A DNA stretch of 64,000 nt from Devosia litorisediminis (GCF_018334155.1 NZ_JAGXTP010000003.1:372001-436000); one strand, 5' to 3'. Shown: positions 26,739-36,392, counted from the first letter of the stretch. Numbers and translations: made by a program. The notes: generated by a model not told the origin, from the sequence alone.

Positions 26739-28526
26739 ATGTTCGCCACCGGCTCTGTCCTGCTGCACGATACCCGTGCCCCACACGGCACCAACCTGCT
26801 GTTCACCGCCCCCAAGGCGGTATTGCAGGCCCACAATGCTGCCGGGGTCCACGCGGCCCTGGCCCAGCTTGAGGCCGCCCAGAAAGAAGGCATGTGGGCG
26901 GCGGGTTATCTGGCCTATGAGGCCGGCTTTGCCTTTGAAGAGCGCCTGGCCCCCCGCCTGCCCGCGCACAGCGATACCCCGCTGCTCTGGCTGGGCCTGT
27001 ATGATCCCCCGCAAGAGCTGTCATCGGCAGCGGTCGATGCGCTGCTGGCCGATGCTGCCAGGGGCAGGACAGGTCGCGCCCTCGATATCGTGCCCAGCCT
27101 GAGCCCGGACCAGTATGCCGCCGCCTTTGATCAGGTCAAAACCCTGATCGCGGCGGGCGATACCTATCAGGTCAATCTCACCTTCCAGGCCCGCTTCCGG
27201 CTTGAGGGCGACCCCGTTGCGCTCTATCGCGATCTGGTGCGCCAGCAACCGGTGGCCTATGGCGCCCTGCTCAATACCGGTGACCACTGGATCCTGTCGC
27301 GCTCGCCAGAACTGTTCGTCTCCAGCCGCGGCACCACGCTGCGCGCCCGCCCGATGAAAGGCACGCTCAAGCGCGGGCTTTCAATTGCCGACGATGCCGC
27401 CGGGCAGGCCGCCCTTGCCAGCGACGAAAAGAACCGTGCTGAAAATCTGATGATCACCGATCTGCTGCGCAATGATCTGGGCCGCATCGCCACCATTGGC
27501 TCGGTCAAGGTCACCGACCTGTTTACCGTGGAAACCTATCGCACGCTGCACACCATGACCTCGGGCATTACCGCCACACGGCGGCCCGACATCACCACCA
27601 CCGCCCTGCTGGAAAACCTCTTCCCCTGTGGCTCGATCACCGGCGCCCCCAAGATCCGCGCCATGGAAATCATTGCCGATCTCGAAGCGGGCCCGCGCGG
27701 GCTCTATACCGGCTCGATCGGCTGCTTCGCCCCCAATGGCGATCTGACCCTCAATGTCGCCATCCGTACCGCCATCATTGATGCCAGCGGTCATGGCCGT
27801 ATCGGCATTGGCGGTGGCATTGTTGCCGACAGCACCGCAGATGACGAATACCGCGAGGCCCTGCTCAAAATGGCGTTCTTCACCAATCCCGCCGACCCGG
27901 TCACCCTGATCGAAACGCTGGCCTGGCGCCCCCAGCAAGGCTACATCCTGCGCCAGCGTCATCTCGACCGGCTGGCGGCCTCAGCCGAATATTTTGCCCT
28001 GCCCTGCGATCTTGAAGCCATCAATGCCCTGCTCGAGGCTCAAGATTTCAACACCCCCATGCGCGTGCGCCTGACCCTGGATGCCGACGGCCCGGCCCTG
28101 ACGGCGGTGCTCCTGCCGCCCAATCCCGACACATTCCGTTTCATGCTGGCGCCCGAACGGCTCGACAGCCAGAACCTGTGGCTGGCCCACAAAACCACCA
28201 ATCGGGCCTTTTATGACGTCCCGCGCCAGCGCGCCCATGCCGATCATGGCGTCGATGAGGTGGTGTTTCTCAACCAGCGCGACGAACTCACCGAGGGTTC
28301 GATCACCAATCTGTTCATCGAACGCGATGGCATTCTGTACACCCCGGCTTTGGCTGCGGGTCTGCTGCCCGGCACGCTGCGCGCCGAGCTGCTCGCCAGC
28401 GGCAAGGCTGTCGAGGCGGTTTTGACGCTTGCAGACCTTGGCACCGCCGATGCACTCTGGCTGGGCAATTCGGTGCGTGGCCTGCTGCGGGCCGAATGGG
28501 TGCAGCCCCCGGTTCAGTTGGAGTAA
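26739..28526 (+). CDS. pabB: Bifunctional aminodeoxychorismate synthase component I / aminodeoxychorismate lyase
   Basis: A 595-residue fusion for p-aminobenzoate (folate) synthesis. Residues 1 to about 385 are a chorismate-binding PabB domain (RSPELFVSSRG, KGTLKRG, NRAENLMITDLLRNDLG, CGSITGAPKIRAME). The rest is a class IV aminotransferase-like PabC domain, with the PLP-binding lysine in AHKTTNRAFYD and the EGSITNLFIE motif. The fusion makes both late steps of PABA synthesis in one chain. The glutaminase PabA is not in the window. The nicotinamidase gene follows after five bases. Confidence 0.92.
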   Translation: MFATGSVLLHDTRAPHGTNLLFTAPKAVLQAHNAAGVHAALAQLEAAQKEGMWAAGYLAYEAGFAFEERLAPRLPAHSDTPLLWLGLYDPPQELSSAAVDALLADAARGRTGRALDIVPSLSPDQYAAAFDQVKTLIAAGDTYQVNLTFQARFRLEGDPVALYRDLVRQQPVAYGALLNTGDHWILSRSPELFVSSRGTTLRARPMKGTLKRGLSIADDAAGQAALASDEKNRAENLMITDLLRNDLGRIATIGSVKVTDLFTVETYRTLHTMTSGITATRRPDITTTALLENLFPCGSITGAPKIRAMEIIADLEAGPRGLYTGSIGCFAPNGDLTLNVAIRTAIIDASGHGRIGIGGGIVADSTADDEYREALLKMAFFTNPADPVTLIETLAWRPQQGYILRQRHLDRLAASAEYFALPCDLEAINALLEAQDFNTPMRVRLTLDADGPALTAVLLPPNPDTFRFMLAPERLDSQNLWLAHKTTNRAFYDVPRQRAHADHGVDEVVFLNQRDELTEGSITNLFIERDGILYTPALAAGLLPGTLRAELLASGKAVEAVLTLADLGTADALWLGNSVRGLLRAEWVQPPVQLE

Positions 28527-28531
28527 CGCCA

Positions 28532-29167
28532 GTGACGATTTCGATTTCCCCGCGCGACGTGCTGGTCGTGGTCGATGTGCAATATGACTTCCTGCCCGGC
28601 GGTCATCTGGCGGTGGCCAATGGCGACGAGGTCGTGCCGCTGATCAATGCGCTGGCCAGAAAGTTCGCCAATGTGGTCTTCACCCAGGACTGGCACCCGG
28701 CCAATCACATCTCCTTTGCCAGCCAGCATGCAACCAAGGCGCCCTTCGAAACCATCGAGCTTGATTATGGCACCCAGGTGCTCTGGCCCGATCACTGTGT
28801 CTGGAACAGCCATGGCGCCGAACTCAGCCGCGATCTCGACATTCCCCATGGCCAGCTGATCATTCGCAAGGGCTATAACCGGGCCATCGACAGCTATTCG
28901 GGGTTCCAGGAAGCCGACCGCGAAACCCAGACCGGGCTGGCCGGCTATCTCAATGAACGCGATATCGGCCGGCTTTATGTCGTCGGGCTGGCCACCGACT
29001 ACTGCGTCGGCTGGACCGCCATTGATGGCGCCGCGAGCGGTTTTGACGTCACTGTCATCGAGGACGCCACCCGCGCCATCGACAATGATGGCTCGCTCGA
29101 CAAGGCCTGGGCCGCCATGGCCGAAGCCGGCGTCACCCGCATCATGAGCCGCCAGATCCTGGGCTGA
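28532..29167 (+). CDS. pncA: Nicotinamidase
   Basis: A 211-residue isochorismatase-fold amidase converting nicotinamide to nicotinate in NAD salvage. The catalytic triad is visible as D in VVDVQYDFLPGG, a lysine in LIIRKGYNRAIDSYS and the nucleophile cysteine in ATDYCVGWTA. Metal ligands are suggested by FTQDWHPANHISF. The GTG at 28532 has GGAG about ten bases upstream, inside the end of pabB; the longer frame from 28496 is unlikely. Confidence 0.93.
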   Translation: MTISISPRDVLVVVDVQYDFLPGGHLAVANGDEVVPLINALARKFANVVFTQDWHPANHISFASQHATKAPFETIELDYGTQVLWPDHCVWNSHGAELSRDLDIPHGQLIIRKGYNRAIDSYSGFQEADRETQTGLAGYLNERDIGRLYVVGLATDYCVGWTAIDGAASGFDVTVIEDATRAIDNDGSLDKAWAAMAEAGVTRIMSRQILG

Positions 29168-29184
29168 ACGCCAGCCCCCAAACG

Positions 29185-29208
29185 AAAAATCCCCGCTTGC
29201 GCGGGGAT
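29185..29208 (-). terminator. Intrinsic terminator of grpE
   Basis: On the minus strand ATCCCCGC-gcaa-GCGGGGAT is followed by TTTTTCGTTT, 28 bases beyond the grpE stop. Its first three bases on that strand overlap parS-like copy 4. Confidence 0.8.
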
Positions 29209-29219
29209 TCACGTGAAAC
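29206..29219 (+). promoter_or_regulatory. parS-like motif GATTCACGTGAAAC (copy 4)
   Basis: An exact copy in the convergent gap between pncA and grpE, directly abutting the grpE terminator stem. Confidence 0.6.
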
Positions 29220-29235
29220 GCTTCGGATTGAAATC

Positions 29236-29832
29236 CTAGGCGCTCTTGTCGACGGTTTCTTCGCTTGACGCATGGCTGGGGCCGCCCTTGGCAACGCCGA
29301 CCATGGCGGGGCGCAGAATGCGGTCGCCAATGGCAAAACCGGCCTGCACCACCTGCACCACAGTGCCTTCGGGCTGGCTGGGATCGGGCACTTCAAACAT
29401 CGCCTGATGCTTGTGCGGATCGAATTTCTGACCCTTGGCGTCGATCGGCGTCACGCCATGCTTGGCCAGCAGGCGCTGCATTTCGCGCTCGGTCATCTCG
29501 ATGCCTTCGATCAGGCTCTTGGTGGTCGCATCGCCATTTTCGCGTGCCTCTGCAGGCAGCACCATCAGGGCGCGGCTCAGCGCATCGGTGGCGCTCAGCA
29601 TATCGCGGGCAAAGCCGGCAATGGCATAGCTGCGCGTGTCATTGACGTCGCGCTCGGTCCGCTTGCGCAGGTTTTCCATCTCGGCCACGGTGCGCAGCAC
29701 CCGGTCCTTGAGTTCTGAATTTTCCGCGCGCAGGGCCTCAATCGGGTCGATCTGTTCGACGTTGTCGGCGGTCTCTTCAACCGGGATTTCGACTTCGGGC
29801 GTTTCGCCCGAGGCGGCGTTCTCGTCGCTCAT
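29236..29832 (-). CDS. grpE: Nucleotide exchange factor GrpE
   Basis: A 198-residue dimeric exchange factor for DnaK. An acidic N-terminal tail is followed by the long coiled-coil helix ([32 protein letters not shown]). The C-terminal beta domain has the signature [11 protein letters not shown] and [26 protein letters not shown]. The ATG at 29832 is chosen over the open frame to 29850. A candidate heat-shock promoter lies 40 bases upstream and an intrinsic terminator downstream. Confidence 0.97.
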   Translation of the reverse strand: MSDENAASGETPEVEIPVEETADNVEQIDPIEALRAENSELKDRVLRTVAEMENLRKRTERDVNDTRSYAIAGFARDMLSATDALSRALMVLPAEARENGDATTKSLIEGIEMTEREMQRLLAKHGVTPIDAKGQKFDPHKHQAMFEVPDPSQPEGTVVQVVQAGFAIGDRILRPAMVGVAKGGPSHASSEETVDKSA

Positions 29833-29871
29833 GATTGCTGTCTTCCGCAAATACCAAACAATTTGCCCCGC

Positions 29872-29900
29872 ATATCGGCCAATATGAGGGCTATTTCAAG
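29872..29900 (-). promoter_or_regulatory. Candidate sigma-32 promoter of grpE
   Basis: CTTGAAA and CCGATAT are separated by 15 bases (CTTG-N18-CCGAT) on the minus strand, ending 40 bases before the grpE ATG. Confidence 0.5.
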
Positions 29901-29959
29901 TCCACCCGGTATTCTCCCCATGCCCAATGCGGCACCGGGGCGGCTACCGGGCCTCTCCG

Positions 29960-31033
29960 CTAGCGCTTGCGCGCCATCATGGCCGTGATGACGTGAGCGG
30001 TATAATCGACCACCGGCACGATGCGCGCATAGTTCAGCCGCGTCGGTCCGATTACCCCCAGCACGCCCACCACTTTGTCATTGGCGTCCTTGTAGGGGCT
30101 CAGGATCACCGAGGAACCCGACAGCGAGAACAGCTTGTTCTCCGAGCCGATAAAGATGCGCACGCCCTGCGCCTTGTCGGCATCGCCCAGCAGATCGAGC
30201 AGCCCGTCCTTGCTTTCCAGCTCATCGAACAATTGGCGCATGCGCAGCAATTCGTCGCTGGCCATGGTGTCATTGATCAGATTGGCGCGGCCGCGCACGA
30301 TCACTGTGGGGGCATTGCTGGGCGAACTCTGGCTCAGCGTGGCAATACCCGCATCGACAAGTTTTTGGGTCAGCTCATCCAGCTCGGCCCGCTGTTGGGC
30401 GCGTTGTGCGGCCAGCACCTTGCGGGCTTCGGCCAGCGTCCGCCCCACCACATGATGGGCGATGTAATTGCCCGCCTGGGTCAGCGCGCTGGCCGTCAGC
30501 CCCGGCGGGGTTTCCAGAATGCGGTTTTCCACCTGACCATCTTCGCCCACCAGAATGGCCATGGCGCGATGGTTATCAAGCCGCACGAATTCGAGATGGC
30601 GCAGCACCATGTCGGCCTTGGCGGTGATCACCACCCCGGCCCCATGGCTCAGCCCGCTCAGCAATTGGCTGGCTTCGGTCAGCACATCCTCGACCTGGCC
30701 GCGCTGCTGCCCCTGGATCGACTGGGCAATCTGGCTGCGCTCGATCTCGTTGACCGCGCCCACTTCAAGCATGGCGTCCACAAAGAACCGCAGCCCGTCC
30801 TGGGTCGGGGCACGGCCCGCCGATGTGTGCGGCGCTGCGATCAGTCCGAGATCTTCAAGATCGGCCATCACATTGCGCACCGAAGCGGGGGATAACCCCC
30901 CTTGCAGCATGCGGCTGAGATCGCGGGAGCCCACTGGCGCGCCCGTATCCAGGTACCGCTCCACAATCTTGCGGAAAATGTCCTGGCTGCGGGCGTTGAG
31001 CACACTCAAAAAATCTTCCGGGAGCTTGCTCAT
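29960..31033 (-). CDS. hrcA: Heat-inducible transcription repressor HrcA
   Basis: A 357-residue repressor that binds CIRCE operators and is kept active by GroE. The N-terminal winged helix is visible (YLDTGAPVGSRDLSRML, PASVRNVMADLEDLGLI, PHTSAGRAPTQDGLRFFVD), followed by the GAF-like dimer domain. The C-terminal half ends with the VLGVIGPTRLNYARIVPVVDYTA segment. No CIRCE element (TTAGCACTC-N9-GAGTGCTAA) was found in the window, so its targets, probably groESL, lie elsewhere. It precedes grpE on the same strand. Confidence 0.97.
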   Translation of the reverse strand: MSKLPEDFLSVLNARSQDIFRKIVERYLDTGAPVGSRDLSRMLQGGLSPASVRNVMADLEDLGLIAAPHTSAGRAPTQDGLRFFVDAMLEVGAVNEIERSQIAQSIQGQQRGQVEDVLTEASQLLSGLSHGAGVVITAKADMVLRHLEFVRLDNHRAMAILVGEDGQVENRILETPPGLTASALTQAGNYIAHHVVGRTLAEARKVLAAQRAQQRAELDELTQKLVDAGIATLSQSSPSNAPTVIVRGRANLINDTMASDELLRMRQLFDELESKDGLLDLLGDADKAQGVRIFIGSENKLFSLSGSSVILSPYKDANDKVVGVLGVIGPTRLNYARIVPVVDYTAHVITAMMARKR

Positions 31034-31075
31034 GATTATTCGATAAAATCGTCCGCTTTAACTGTGGTCTCTTAT

Positions 31076-31102
31076 TTAGGCGCATTGCTGCCTCCCGCCA
31101 AG
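31076..31102 (-). promoter_or_regulatory. Candidate sigma-32 promoter of hrcA
   Basis: CTTG and CCTAAATA are separated by 18 bases on the minus strand, about 45 bases before the hrcA ATG. The -10-like box matches that of hslV. Confidence 0.55.
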
Positions 31103-31134
31103 CGTCCGCGGCTTGTGAGGCGGCGCTATGAGGG

Positions 31135-31150
31135 TTAAGAGGCGGTTAAC
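31135..31150. promoter_or_regulatory. CtrA-type site upstream of rph
   Basis: TTAA-GAGGCGG-TTAAC matches the full CtrA consensus TTAA-N7-TTAAC exactly. It lies 24 bases before the rph ATG and about 100 bases before the divergent hrcA start. Confidence 0.6.
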
Positions 31151-31173
31151 TGCAATCGCCAAGTGGATTTCTG

Positions 31174-31890
31174 ATGCGCCCTTCAGGACGTCAAGCCAAC
31201 CAGATGCGCGCCGTCGCCATTGAACGCAACGTCGCCATGAAGGCGGAAGGCTCCTGCCTCGTCTCGTTCGGCAACACCAAGGTCATGGTCACCGCTTCGG
31301 TTGAAACCACGGTCCCGGGCTGGATGCGCGGCAAGGGTCAGGGCTGGGTCACGGCCGAATACGGCATGCTGCCTCGCGCTACCGGCAGCCGCAATCGCCG
31401 CGAGGCGACCGCCGGCAAGCAGACCGGCCGCACCCAGGAAATCCAGCGCCTGATCGGCCGCAGTCTGCGCGCCGTGGTCGACATGCAGGCCCTCGGCGAA
31501 GCCCAGATCACACTCGATTGCGATGTGCTCGAGGCCGATGGCGGCACCCGCACCGCCGCGATCACCGGCGCCTATGTGGCGCTGGCTGACGCCATCAGGT
31601 GGATGGATGAGCGCAAGCTGACCAAGGGCAAGGCGCTGCGCGATTCGGTGGCCGCGGTTTCCTGCGGCATCTATCGCGGCGCTCCCGTGCTCGATCTCGA
31701 CTATCTCGAAGATGTCGAAGCCCATACCGACGCCAATTTCGTCATGACCGGCGCCGGCAAGTTCGTCGAAATCCAGGGCACAGCCGAACAGCAGCCCTTC
31801 AGCCGCGACGAGCTCAACGCACTCATGACCCTGGCCGAACAGGGCATTGGCGAACTCACACACATTCAGCAGGCAGTACTCTCGGCATGA
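31174..31890 (+). CDS. rph: Ribonuclease PH
   Basis: A 238-residue phosphorolytic 3'-5' exoribonuclease that trims tRNA 3' ends. The start [16 protein letters not shown], the RNA-binding [11 protein letters not shown] loop and the phosphate-site segment [15 protein letters not shown] are all present. The last codons overlap the next small gene as ATGA, making a coupled rph-small ORF-rdgB-hemW unit. It lies divergently from hrcA; a CtrA-type site is directly upstream. Confidence 0.97.
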   Translation: MRPSGRQANQMRAVAIERNVAMKAEGSCLVSFGNTKVMVTASVETTVPGWMRGKGQGWVTAEYGMLPRATGSRNRREATAGKQTGRTQEIQRLIGRSLRAVVDMQALGEAQITLDCDVLEADGGTRTAAITGAYVALADAIRWMDERKLTKGKALRDSVAAVSCGIYRGAPVLDLDYLEDVEAHTDANFVMTGAGKFVEIQGTAEQQPFSRDELNALMTLAEQGIGELTHIQQAVLSA

Positions 31891-32033
31891 TTTCCTGGCT
31901 CAAGAATCTCGTCACCGCCAAACCGGCACCGCGTCAGCCCAGCACCATGCGCGATGCCTCGCCGGAAAACTGCGCGCTGTGGCGCGATGTGTCCCGGGCG
32001 CTTGATGCCAAGCCGAAAGGGTCGAGCAAGTGA
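31887..32033 (+). CDS. 48-residue coupled small protein between rph and rdgB
   Basis: The ATG at 31887 overlaps the rph stop (ATGA) and its TGA overlaps the rdgB GTG (GTGA), so it is locked into the operon by four-base overlaps on both sides. The product starts [20 protein letters not shown] and ends [10 protein letters not shown]: an amphipathic N-terminal helix, a proline/alanine linker and a basic tail, with one cysteine. It has no signal peptide or long hydrophobic stretch and no recognised family. The double coupling is the main evidence that it is translated. Confidence 0.65.
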   Translation: MISWLKNLVTAKPAPRQPSTMRDASPENCALWRDVSRALDAKPKGSSK

Positions 32034-32671
32034 GCCTTCCCCGTCTGCGCGCTGGCGACAAGCTGGTGCTGGCCACCCACAATTCCGGCAAGCTCACCGA
32101 ATTCCGCGAGCTGTTCGAACCCTTCGGGCTGCAGATTGTCTCGGCGGGTGAGCTGGGTCTGCCCGAGCCCGAGGAAACCGGCACCTCCTTTGCCGAAAAC
32201 GCCCGCCTCAAGGCCCATGCCGCCGCCAGGGCCACCGGCCAGCTGGCGCTGAGCGATGATTCGGGTCTGTGTGTTGATGCGCTCAATGGCGATCCCGGCG
32301 TTTACACTGCCGACTGGGCCGGCGTGCCGCGTGACTTTGGTCATGCCATGCAACGCGTGCAGGATGCCCTTCAGGCCGCTGGTGCCACCACGCCGCAGCA
32401 GCGCAGTGCCTCGTTCAATGCCACCATGTGCCTGGCCCATCCCGATGGCCGCGACGTGCTCTATGTCGGCAAGGTCGAGGGCCAGCTGATCTGGCCACCG
32501 CGCGGCAGCATCGGTCATGGCTATGATCCGATGTTCATGCCCGATGGCCACACCATCACCTTTGGCGAAATGCCCGCCGAAACCAAACACTCATGGGCCC
32601 CGGGCCAGCAGGGGCTCAGCCATCGTGCGCGCGCCTTCAACCAGTTTTTCGAGGCCCAGATTGAGAAATAA
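32030..32671 (+). CDS. rdgB: dITP/XTP pyrophosphatase
   Basis: A 213-residue Ham1-type enzyme that hydrolyses non-canonical purine triphosphates. [15 protein letters not shown] at the N terminus binds the triphosphate. [30 protein letters not shown] and the C-terminal SHRARAF are family signatures. GTG at 32030 overlaps the stop of the preceding 48-residue ORF. The 3' end overlaps the hemW start by 11 bases. Confidence 0.96.
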   Translation: MSLPRLRAGDKLVLATHNSGKLTEFRELFEPFGLQIVSAGELGLPEPEETGTSFAENARLKAHAAARATGQLALSDDSGLCVDALNGDPGVYTADWAGVPRDFGHAMQRVQDALQAAGATTPQQRSASFNATMCLAHPDGRDVLYVGKVEGQLIWPPRGSIGHGYDPMFMPDGHTITFGEMPAETKHSWAPGQQGLSHRARAFNQFFEAQIEK

Positions 32672-33818
32672 CCCCAACGATCTGTTCGGGGTCTATGTGC
32701 ACTGGCCCTTCTGCGCCAGCAAATGCCCATATTGCGATTTCAATTCCCACGTCCATCGCGGTCCCTTCGATGAGGATGGCTATGTCGCGGCCTATGAGCG
32801 CGAGATCGCCCATGCCGCCCAGCTCACCCCCGGCCGTGTCGTGCAGTCGATCTTTTTTGGCGGTGGTACCCCCTCGCTGATGTCGCCCAGCACAACGGGC
32901 CGCATCATCGATGCCATTGCCAGCCACTGGACCGTCGAGCCCAATGCCGAGATCACGCTTGAGGCCAATCCGACCAGCGTTGAGGTTGATCGCTTCCGGG
33001 GTTTCCGCACTGCGGGCGTCAATCGCGTCTCGCTGGGCGTGCAGTCGCTGCGCCCCGGCCCGCTGGCCGAACTGGGCCGTCGCCATTCCGTCGAGGAAGC
33101 CGTGGCCGCAGTGCGCATCGCCCAATCGGTGTTTGAGCGCTCCAGCTTTGATCTGATCTATGCCCGTCCCCGCCAGACGCTTGACGACTGGGAAGACGAG
33201 CTCAAGGAAGCGCTGTGGATGGCGCAGGGCCATATCAGCCTTTACCAGCTGACCATCGAGCAGGGCACGCGCTACTTCGACCTGCACGCCGCCGGCAAGC
33301 TGGCCATGCCCGATGAGGATCTCTCGGCCGATTTCTACGAGATGACCCAGGAGCTGACCGCCGCGGCCGGCCTGCCCGCCTATGAGATTTCCAACCATGC
33401 GCGCCCCGGCCAGGAGAGCCAGCACAACCTGCTGTATTGGCGCTATGGCGAATATGCCGGCATTGGTCCGGGGGCCCATGGCCGCCTGATGATCAACAAT
33501 CAGCGCCATGCCACCGCCGACGAGAAAATGCCCTTTGACTGGCAGAAGAACGTCGTCGCCAATGGTCACGGCATGGTGGTCGACGATGTGCTGACCTGGG
33601 AAGAACAGGGCGACGAATTCCTCGTCATGGGGCTGCGCCTCAAGGAGGGCATTTCGCCCGCGCGCTTTACCGCCATTTCCGGTCGGCAGATCAATGCCGC
33701 CCAGATCGCGGCGCTCAAGGGCTATGGCTTTGTCGAAACCCTGCCCAATGGCAATATCCGCGTCACCGACCGCGGCTGGCCCGTGCTCGACGCCGTCGTG
33801 GCCGATCTGGCTGCCTAG
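32661..33818 (+). CDS. hemW: Radical SAM heme chaperone HemW (coproporphyrinogen-III-oxidase-like)
   Basis: A 385-residue radical SAM protein with the cluster motif C-x3-C-x2-C in [14 protein letters not shown] near residue 20. The [10 protein letters not shown] and [11 protein letters not shown]-binding segments follow. The protein is shorter than HemN, and the second half follows the HemW pattern ([14 protein letters not shown]). The start is placed at TTG 32661, inside the end of rdgB, with GAGG six bases upstream; it gives the common opening [13 protein letters not shown]. HemW binds heme and probably delivers it to respiratory enzymes. Confidence 0.93.
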   Translation: MRNNPNDLFGVYVHWPFCASKCPYCDFNSHVHRGPFDEDGYVAAYEREIAHAAQLTPGRVVQSIFFGGGTPSLMSPSTTGRIIDAIASHWTVEPNAEITLEANPTSVEVDRFRGFRTAGVNRVSLGVQSLRPGPLAELGRRHSVEEAVAAVRIAQSVFERSSFDLIYARPRQTLDDWEDELKEALWMAQGHISLYQLTIEQGTRYFDLHAAGKLAMPDEDLSADFYEMTQELTAAAGLPAYEISNHARPGQESQHNLLYWRYGEYAGIGPGAHGRLMINNQRHATADEKMPFDWQKNVVANGHGMVVDDVLTWEEQGDEFLVMGLRLKEGISPARFTAISGRQINAAQIAALKGYGFVETLPNGNIRVTDRGWPVLDAVVADLAA

Positions 33819-35059
33819 AGCTTGGGGCCTTCGAGCCGGCTCGCCCCGCCTGCGCCCACCTGCATAAGCGCCAGCGCATATTCGCTGCGGCCATTGCTGA
33901 GGAACCGGAACACCCCGTCACGGCCGTTAAATCCGGTCGGGGCGGTCATCAGCATCGGGTTATAGGGCGGATTGGCCAGCGACAACGTGTTCACATTGGC
34001 CAGAATAGTGGCGGTATAGGCGATGGTTGCCAGCGCATGCGGCTGGCTGTTGAACCGCGCCTGATAATCGGCCCGGATCGCGGCCATCCCCGCCGGATCA
34101 ACGGCTGGATAGAGCGCCCCGCTCAGCGATGGCGTGGCTGCAATGGTCGTGTCGCCCTCCCAGTCGGCCGAGCCGACAATCTGCACATCCGCCGGGCTGA
34201 CCCCGGCCTGCGCCAATTGCGCACCAAAGGCGGGTGCCGTGGCGCGGTCGGGAATGAACAGCGTATCGATCAGCCCTTTCTTGATCAGCGGCAGCGCCTG
34301 ACTGACCACCTGGCTGACCTCGCTGGCGCCCGAGAACGTATAAACCGCACTGGGGGACAATCCCGCCTGCACCGCCTGCTGGCGGAATGCGGTCTGCAGT
34401 GCCTGACCATAGGCCGAGCTGGGAAAGGCCCCGGCGACGCCGCGCCGTCCCTTGGCTTTGACATAGCTTAGCGCCCGTTTCATCTCCATGTCGGGCAATA
34501 CGCTGAGCAGATAGACCCCCGGTCCGGCCGCACCCGGATTGTTGGAAAACCCGATCAGGGGCACGCCCGCCGCGCGCGCCGCCGCGCCCGCAGCCGTCAC
34601 CGAATCGCCGCGCAATGGCCCCAGGATCAGCTTGGCGCCCGAAGCGATGGCGGCCTGGGTGGCGCTGGTTGCCCCGGCCACCGTGCCGCCGGTATCGCGC
34701 AGGGTAATCGTGGTGTTCTCTGCAATATTGGGATTGGCCTCGATAAAGGCCATGGCCAACCGGCTGCCATTGGCCATGGACTGGCCCACACTGGCCAGTC
34801 CCGCATTGCCGGTCAGTGGCAGCAGCAGCGCCACCTGTACCGGTCCGCGACCAAACACCTGACCCGGTCCGGCGGTGGTCAATGGCGTCATGGTCTGGCC
34901 AGCTGTAGGCTGGCTCGAACCACCAAAGCCGAAATCAATGGTGCGCGAGGCAATATGGATGGGCGAACAGGCGCTCAGCACAAACAGGCCGACGATGGCG
35001 AAAGCCTGTGTTATGCCCCTTTGCGCAAGGCGATGACCTGTTCTTGTCCAACCGGTCAT
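33815..35059 (-). CDS. LppC/LpoA-like lipoprotein, penicillin-binding protein activator
   Basis: A 414-residue lipoprotein: basic start, hydrophobic stretch AFAIVGLFVL and lipobox LSAC with the lipidated cysteine near residue 31. After a Ser/Thr/Pro-rich linker the protein has a periplasmic-binding type I fold (VQVALLLPLTGNAGLASVGQSMANGSRLA onward), like LpoA/YraM, which activates PBP1a at the outer membrane in E. coli. Its neighbours rsmI and yraN are also neighbours of yraM in many proteobacteria, which supports the call. It overlaps the convergent hemW stop. Confidence 0.88.
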   Translation of the reverse strand: MTGWTRTGHRLAQRGITQAFAIVGLFVLSACSPIHIASRTIDFGFGGSSQPTAGQTMTPLTTAGPGQVFGRGPVQVALLLPLTGNAGLASVGQSMANGSRLAMAFIEANPNIAENTTITLRDTGGTVAGATSATQAAIASGAKLILGPLRGDSVTAAGAAARAAGVPLIGFSNNPGAAGPGVYLLSVLPDMEMKRALSYVKAKGRRGVAGAFPSSAYGQALQTAFRQQAVQAGLSPSAVYTFSGASEVSQVVSQALPLIKKGLIDTLFIPDRATAPAFGAQLAQAGVSPADVQIVGSADWEGDTTIAATPSLSGALYPAVDPAGMAAIRADYQARFNSQPHALATIAYTATILANVNTLSLANPPYNPMLMTAPTGFNGRDGVFRFLSNGRSEYALALMQVGAGGASRLEGPKL

Positions 35060-35108
35060 TGCGGCCCTTTCAATGCTAGCAGTCTGTTAACAGTTTGGGA
35101 CCAATTGC

Positions 35109-35124
35109 TTAACCAATTCTCAAC
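35109..35124. promoter_or_regulatory. CtrA-like site between the LppC-like gene and rsmI
   Basis: TTAA-CCAATTC-TCAAC has one mismatch to TTAA-N7-TTAAC. It lies in the 82-base divergent gap, which also has a GTTAAC at about 35087. Confidence 0.35.
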
Positions 35125-35141
35125 CTGCGGAGCCAGCACTC

Positions 35142-36029
35142 ATGGCTGAAACCAGCCCGGGCTATTTCATTGCCGGCAACACCTTCACCGCGCCGCCACT
35201 GGCGCCGGGCCTGTATGTTGTGGCCACCCCGATCGGCAATCTGCGCGACATCACCATCCGCGCGCTCGAGACTTTGGCCGCGGCCGAGGCGGTGCTGTGC
35301 GAGGACACCCGCATGTCCGCTCGCCTCCTCGACCACTATGGCATCAAGACCCGCCGCATTGCCCTGCATGAGCACAATGAGCGCGCCAAGGCCGACGATA
35401 TCGTCGCCCGCATCGCCGCCGGCGCCACCTTCGCCCTGATTTCCGATGCGGGCACGCCTTTGCTGTCCGATCCCGGTTTTCCGCTGATCCGCGCCATGGC
35501 CGAAGCGGGCCAGCCCGTTTTTCCCATTCCCGGGGCCTCGGCTTTGCTCTCGGCGCTGGTGGTGGCGGGCCTGCCCACTGACGCTTTTGCCTTTCACGGT
35601 TTCCTGCCGCCCAAGGCAGGCGCCCGCGCCAATGCCATCAAGGCGCTGGGCGATTCACGTGAAACCATGGTCTTTTATGAAAGCCCGCGCCGTCTCGACG
35701 ATACGCTGGCGGCGATGGCCGAGATCTTCGGCGAGCGCCAGGCCGCCGTCGCACTGGAACTGACCAAGCGCTATGAGCGGGTGCATCGCGGCACGCTGGC
35801 TGAACTGGCCGCCATCTTTGCTGGAGGCGAAACCAAGGGCGAGGCGGTTATTGTCGTGGCCGGCGCTGCCGCGCCATCCGCTCCCGACGCTGCCGACTGG
35901 CAAGCCGCCCTGCTCGAGGAAATGGCCGATCAGCCTCTGCGCGCCGCCGTCGATACAGTCACGGCGCGCTACGGGCTCAAGCGCAAGGATGTCTACAATG
36001 CAGCCCTCGCCCTCAAAGCCGAAAAATAA
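35142..36029 (+). CDS. rsmI: 16S rRNA (cytidine1402-2'-O)-methyltransferase
   Basis: A 295-residue SAM-dependent methyltransferase of the tetrapyrrole-methylase fold. GLYVVATPIGNLRDITIRALE, LCEDTRMSARLLDHYGI, ALISDAGTPLLSDPG and PIPGASALLSALVVAGLP are all diagnostic. It modifies the ribosomal P site with RsmH. A parS-like 14-mer is embedded in the gene at 35652-35665, read as GDSRETMVFYES; the FYES signature itself is conserved. The end overlaps yraN by 32 bases. Confidence 0.96.
   Translation: MAETSPGYFIAGNTFTAPPLAPGLYVVATPIGNLRDITIRALETLAAAEAVLCEDTRMSARLLDHYGIKTRRIALHEHNERAKADDIVARIAAGATFALISDAGTPLLSDPGFPLIRAMAEAGQPVFPIPGASALLSALVVAGLPTDAFAFHGFLPPKAGARANAIKALGDSRETMVFYESPRRLDDTLAAMAEIFGERQAAVALELTKRYERVHRGTLAELAAIFAGGETKGEAVIVVAGAAAPSAPDAADWQAALLEEMADQPLRAAVDTVTARYGLKRKDVYNAALALKAEK
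35652..35665 (+). promoter_or_regulatory. parS-like motif GATTCACGTGAAAC (copy 5)
   Basis: An exact copy inside the rsmI coding region, in the codon frame GAT TCA CGT GAA AC. Confidence 0.6.
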
Positions 36030-36384
36030 GGCGCGCATCGCCGCCTATCGCGGTGGTCATCGTGCCGAAGCGCTGGCCGCGCTGTTCCTGCAGTTGAAAT
36101 TGTACCGCATCATCGCGCGGCGCCACAAAACCCCGGTCGGCGAAATCGACCTGATTGCAGAGCGTTTCGGCACCACCGTGTTTGTCGAGGTCAAGGCTCG
36201 TAGGACGGCAGCGCGGCAAGCCGAGACACTCGAGGCGGTCAATACCAGCCGCATCACCCGCGCGGCCGATTACTGGCTGGCCCGCAACCCCGCCAAGGCC
36301 GACACCGATATGCGATTTGACGTGATTTTCCTTGCACCCTGGCGATGGCCGCGCCATGTCATCAACGCCTTCGACGCTAGCTGA
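35998..36384 (+). CDS. yraN: YraN/UPF0102 nuclease-like protein
   Basis: A 128-residue member of the YraN family with the restriction-endonuclease-like fold. [25 protein letters not shown] and [27 protein letters not shown] carry the E...D...ExK pattern. Families of this type are usually linked to DNA processing but have no settled function. The ATG at 35998 lies inside the rsmI 3' end. The rsmI-yraN-gshB arrangement is common in this order. Confidence 0.9.
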   Translation: MQPSPSKPKNKARIAAYRGGHRAEALAALFLQLKLYRIIARRHKTPVGEIDLIAERFGTTVFVEVKARRTAARQAETLEAVNTSRITRAADYWLARNPAKADTDMRFDVIFLAPWRWPRHVINAFDAS

Positions 36385-36392
36385 GAGACACC

